Shown here piece by piece: positions 63,670 to 64,000 of a DNA stretch of 64,000 nucleotides. Position 1 is the first letter of the stretch; the number at the start of each line of letters is the position of its first letter. The position numbers and the translations under genes were made by a program. The notes beneath the pieces were generated by a model that worked only from the letters and a program-made list of their open reading frames with translations, had not been told where the DNA came from and searched no databases. The stretch comes from Blattamonas nauphoetae (lineage: Eukaryota; Preaxostyla; Oxymonadida). The stretch covers positions 310,001-374,000 of the forward strand of contig JARBJD010000024.1 in NCBI GenBank assembly GCA_033064195.1. The letters are read 5' to 3'.

Positions 63670-64000
63670 GGTTGCCCTACAGCCCTCCTCCCTCCTCAAC
63701 TACACACAGCCCTCCTTCCTCCTCAACCATGCACACAGCTCCTCCTCCCTCCTCAACCAAACACACAGCTCCTCCTCCCTCATCAACCATGCACAGCTCC
63801 TCCTTCCTCCTCAACCACGATCCTCCCTCGGGTAGCTCACCTCCAATCACCTCTTGCTTGCCTCCCTCGTCTCCACTCACCTCAGCTTCTGCCTCCCCCT
63901 CGTCCTCCCTCACCTCTGCTTGCCTCCCCTCGTCCTCCACTCCACCCTCTGCTTGCCTCCCTTTGTCCTCCCTCTTCTCAGCTTCTGCCTCCCTCGTCCC
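63670..64000 (+). repeat. C-rich degenerate minisatellite at the window end
   Basis: The first part is built of ~28-30-bp units, AGCTCCTCCTCCCTCCTCAA plus CCATGCACAC, about five copies to 63820. The second part is ~30-bp units like GCTTGCCTCCCTCGTCCTCC with CTCACCTC. The array continues beyond the window. The G-rich strand is minus. The 87-codon minus frame across it is a composition artefact. Confidence 0.85.

Noticed and set aside
63677-63940. 87-codon minus-strand Glu/Gly-rich protein
   Set aside because: Lies entirely in the C-rich minisatellite.
1-64000. TAA/TAG reassignment as in some oxymonads
   Set aside because: TAG and TAA end long frames here and are essentially absent inside the intact genes; one in-frame TAG has other explanations.
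1-64000. CRISPR arrays or bacterial origin
   Set aside because: Tandem repeats here have no unique spacers; introns, dynein, TRIC-like and SPRY proteins indicate a eukaryote.
63670-64000. Telomeric or subtelomeric end
   Set aside because: No short telomere-type repeat such as TTAGGG tracts; the array is a degenerate ~30-bp minisatellite and the window edge is arbitrary.

Overview
The window looks like nuclear DNA of an oxymonad flagellate (Metamonada, Preaxostyla), most likely Blattamonas nauphoetae or a close relative. The evidence is the gene content: ARM/HEAT-like proteins opening with a DCSAFLNW-type motif, SPRY-domain proteins, a very large secreted beta-helix protein and a tiny-macrocysts (TmcB)-like membrane protein, as I recall them from oxymonad genomes. 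No database search was possible. Introns are very short (mostly 37-66 nt, GT-AG). TAA, TAG and TGA all end long reading frames, so the standard code fits; the TAG-as-glutamine code of Streblomastix does not.

Layout. 1-3290: an ARM-like gene (-) with an exact 408-codon internal duplication. 3350-30985: a large inverted duplication. The left arm (3350-17632) and right arm (23745-30985) carry, in opposite orientation, a TRIC-like cation channel, a decayed gene and a SPRY gene. The spacer holds a ~1.9-kresidue beta-helix surface protein. Both arms were later hit by DNA transposons. A 9.9-kb element with terminal inverted repeats (TIRs) and a 9-bp target duplication sits in the left arm, and the right arm preserves its empty site. 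It contains a coiled-coil gene remnant and a second nested TIR element carrying a dynein heavy chain piece plus a TmcB-like gene. Two ~1.1-kb TIR elements break the right-arm SPRY gene, and one of them carries a piece of a beta-helix surface gene. These look like gene-capturing (Pack-type) transposons in a metamonad.

30725-49035: minus-strand ARM-like genes. One long gene has an in-frame TAG and is followed by five tandem ~350-residue paralogues, the last broken. Four share an upstream ACTCGTTATGG motif (minus strand CCATAACGAGT). Between the paralogues lie LRR-like remnants and three arrays of a 36-38-bp G-rich minisatellite. 49475-49945 is a MITE of the same family as the nested element. 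50152-53656 is a large HEAT-like gene. 53844-55252 is a 5'-truncated ABCC transporter with two frameshifts. 57000-58560 is a decayed NEK-like kinase.

58561-64000 has little coding sequence. It holds a 32-bp tandem repeat (60514-61243), a candidate structured RNA with a hairpin and four-way junction (61727-61850), more hairpins, a 20-base match to the 5' end of SSU rRNA, and a C-rich minisatellite at the window end. The genes do not form an operon-like pathway. The region reads as a fast-evolving locus shaped by segmental duplication, tandem paralogy and gene-capturing transposons.
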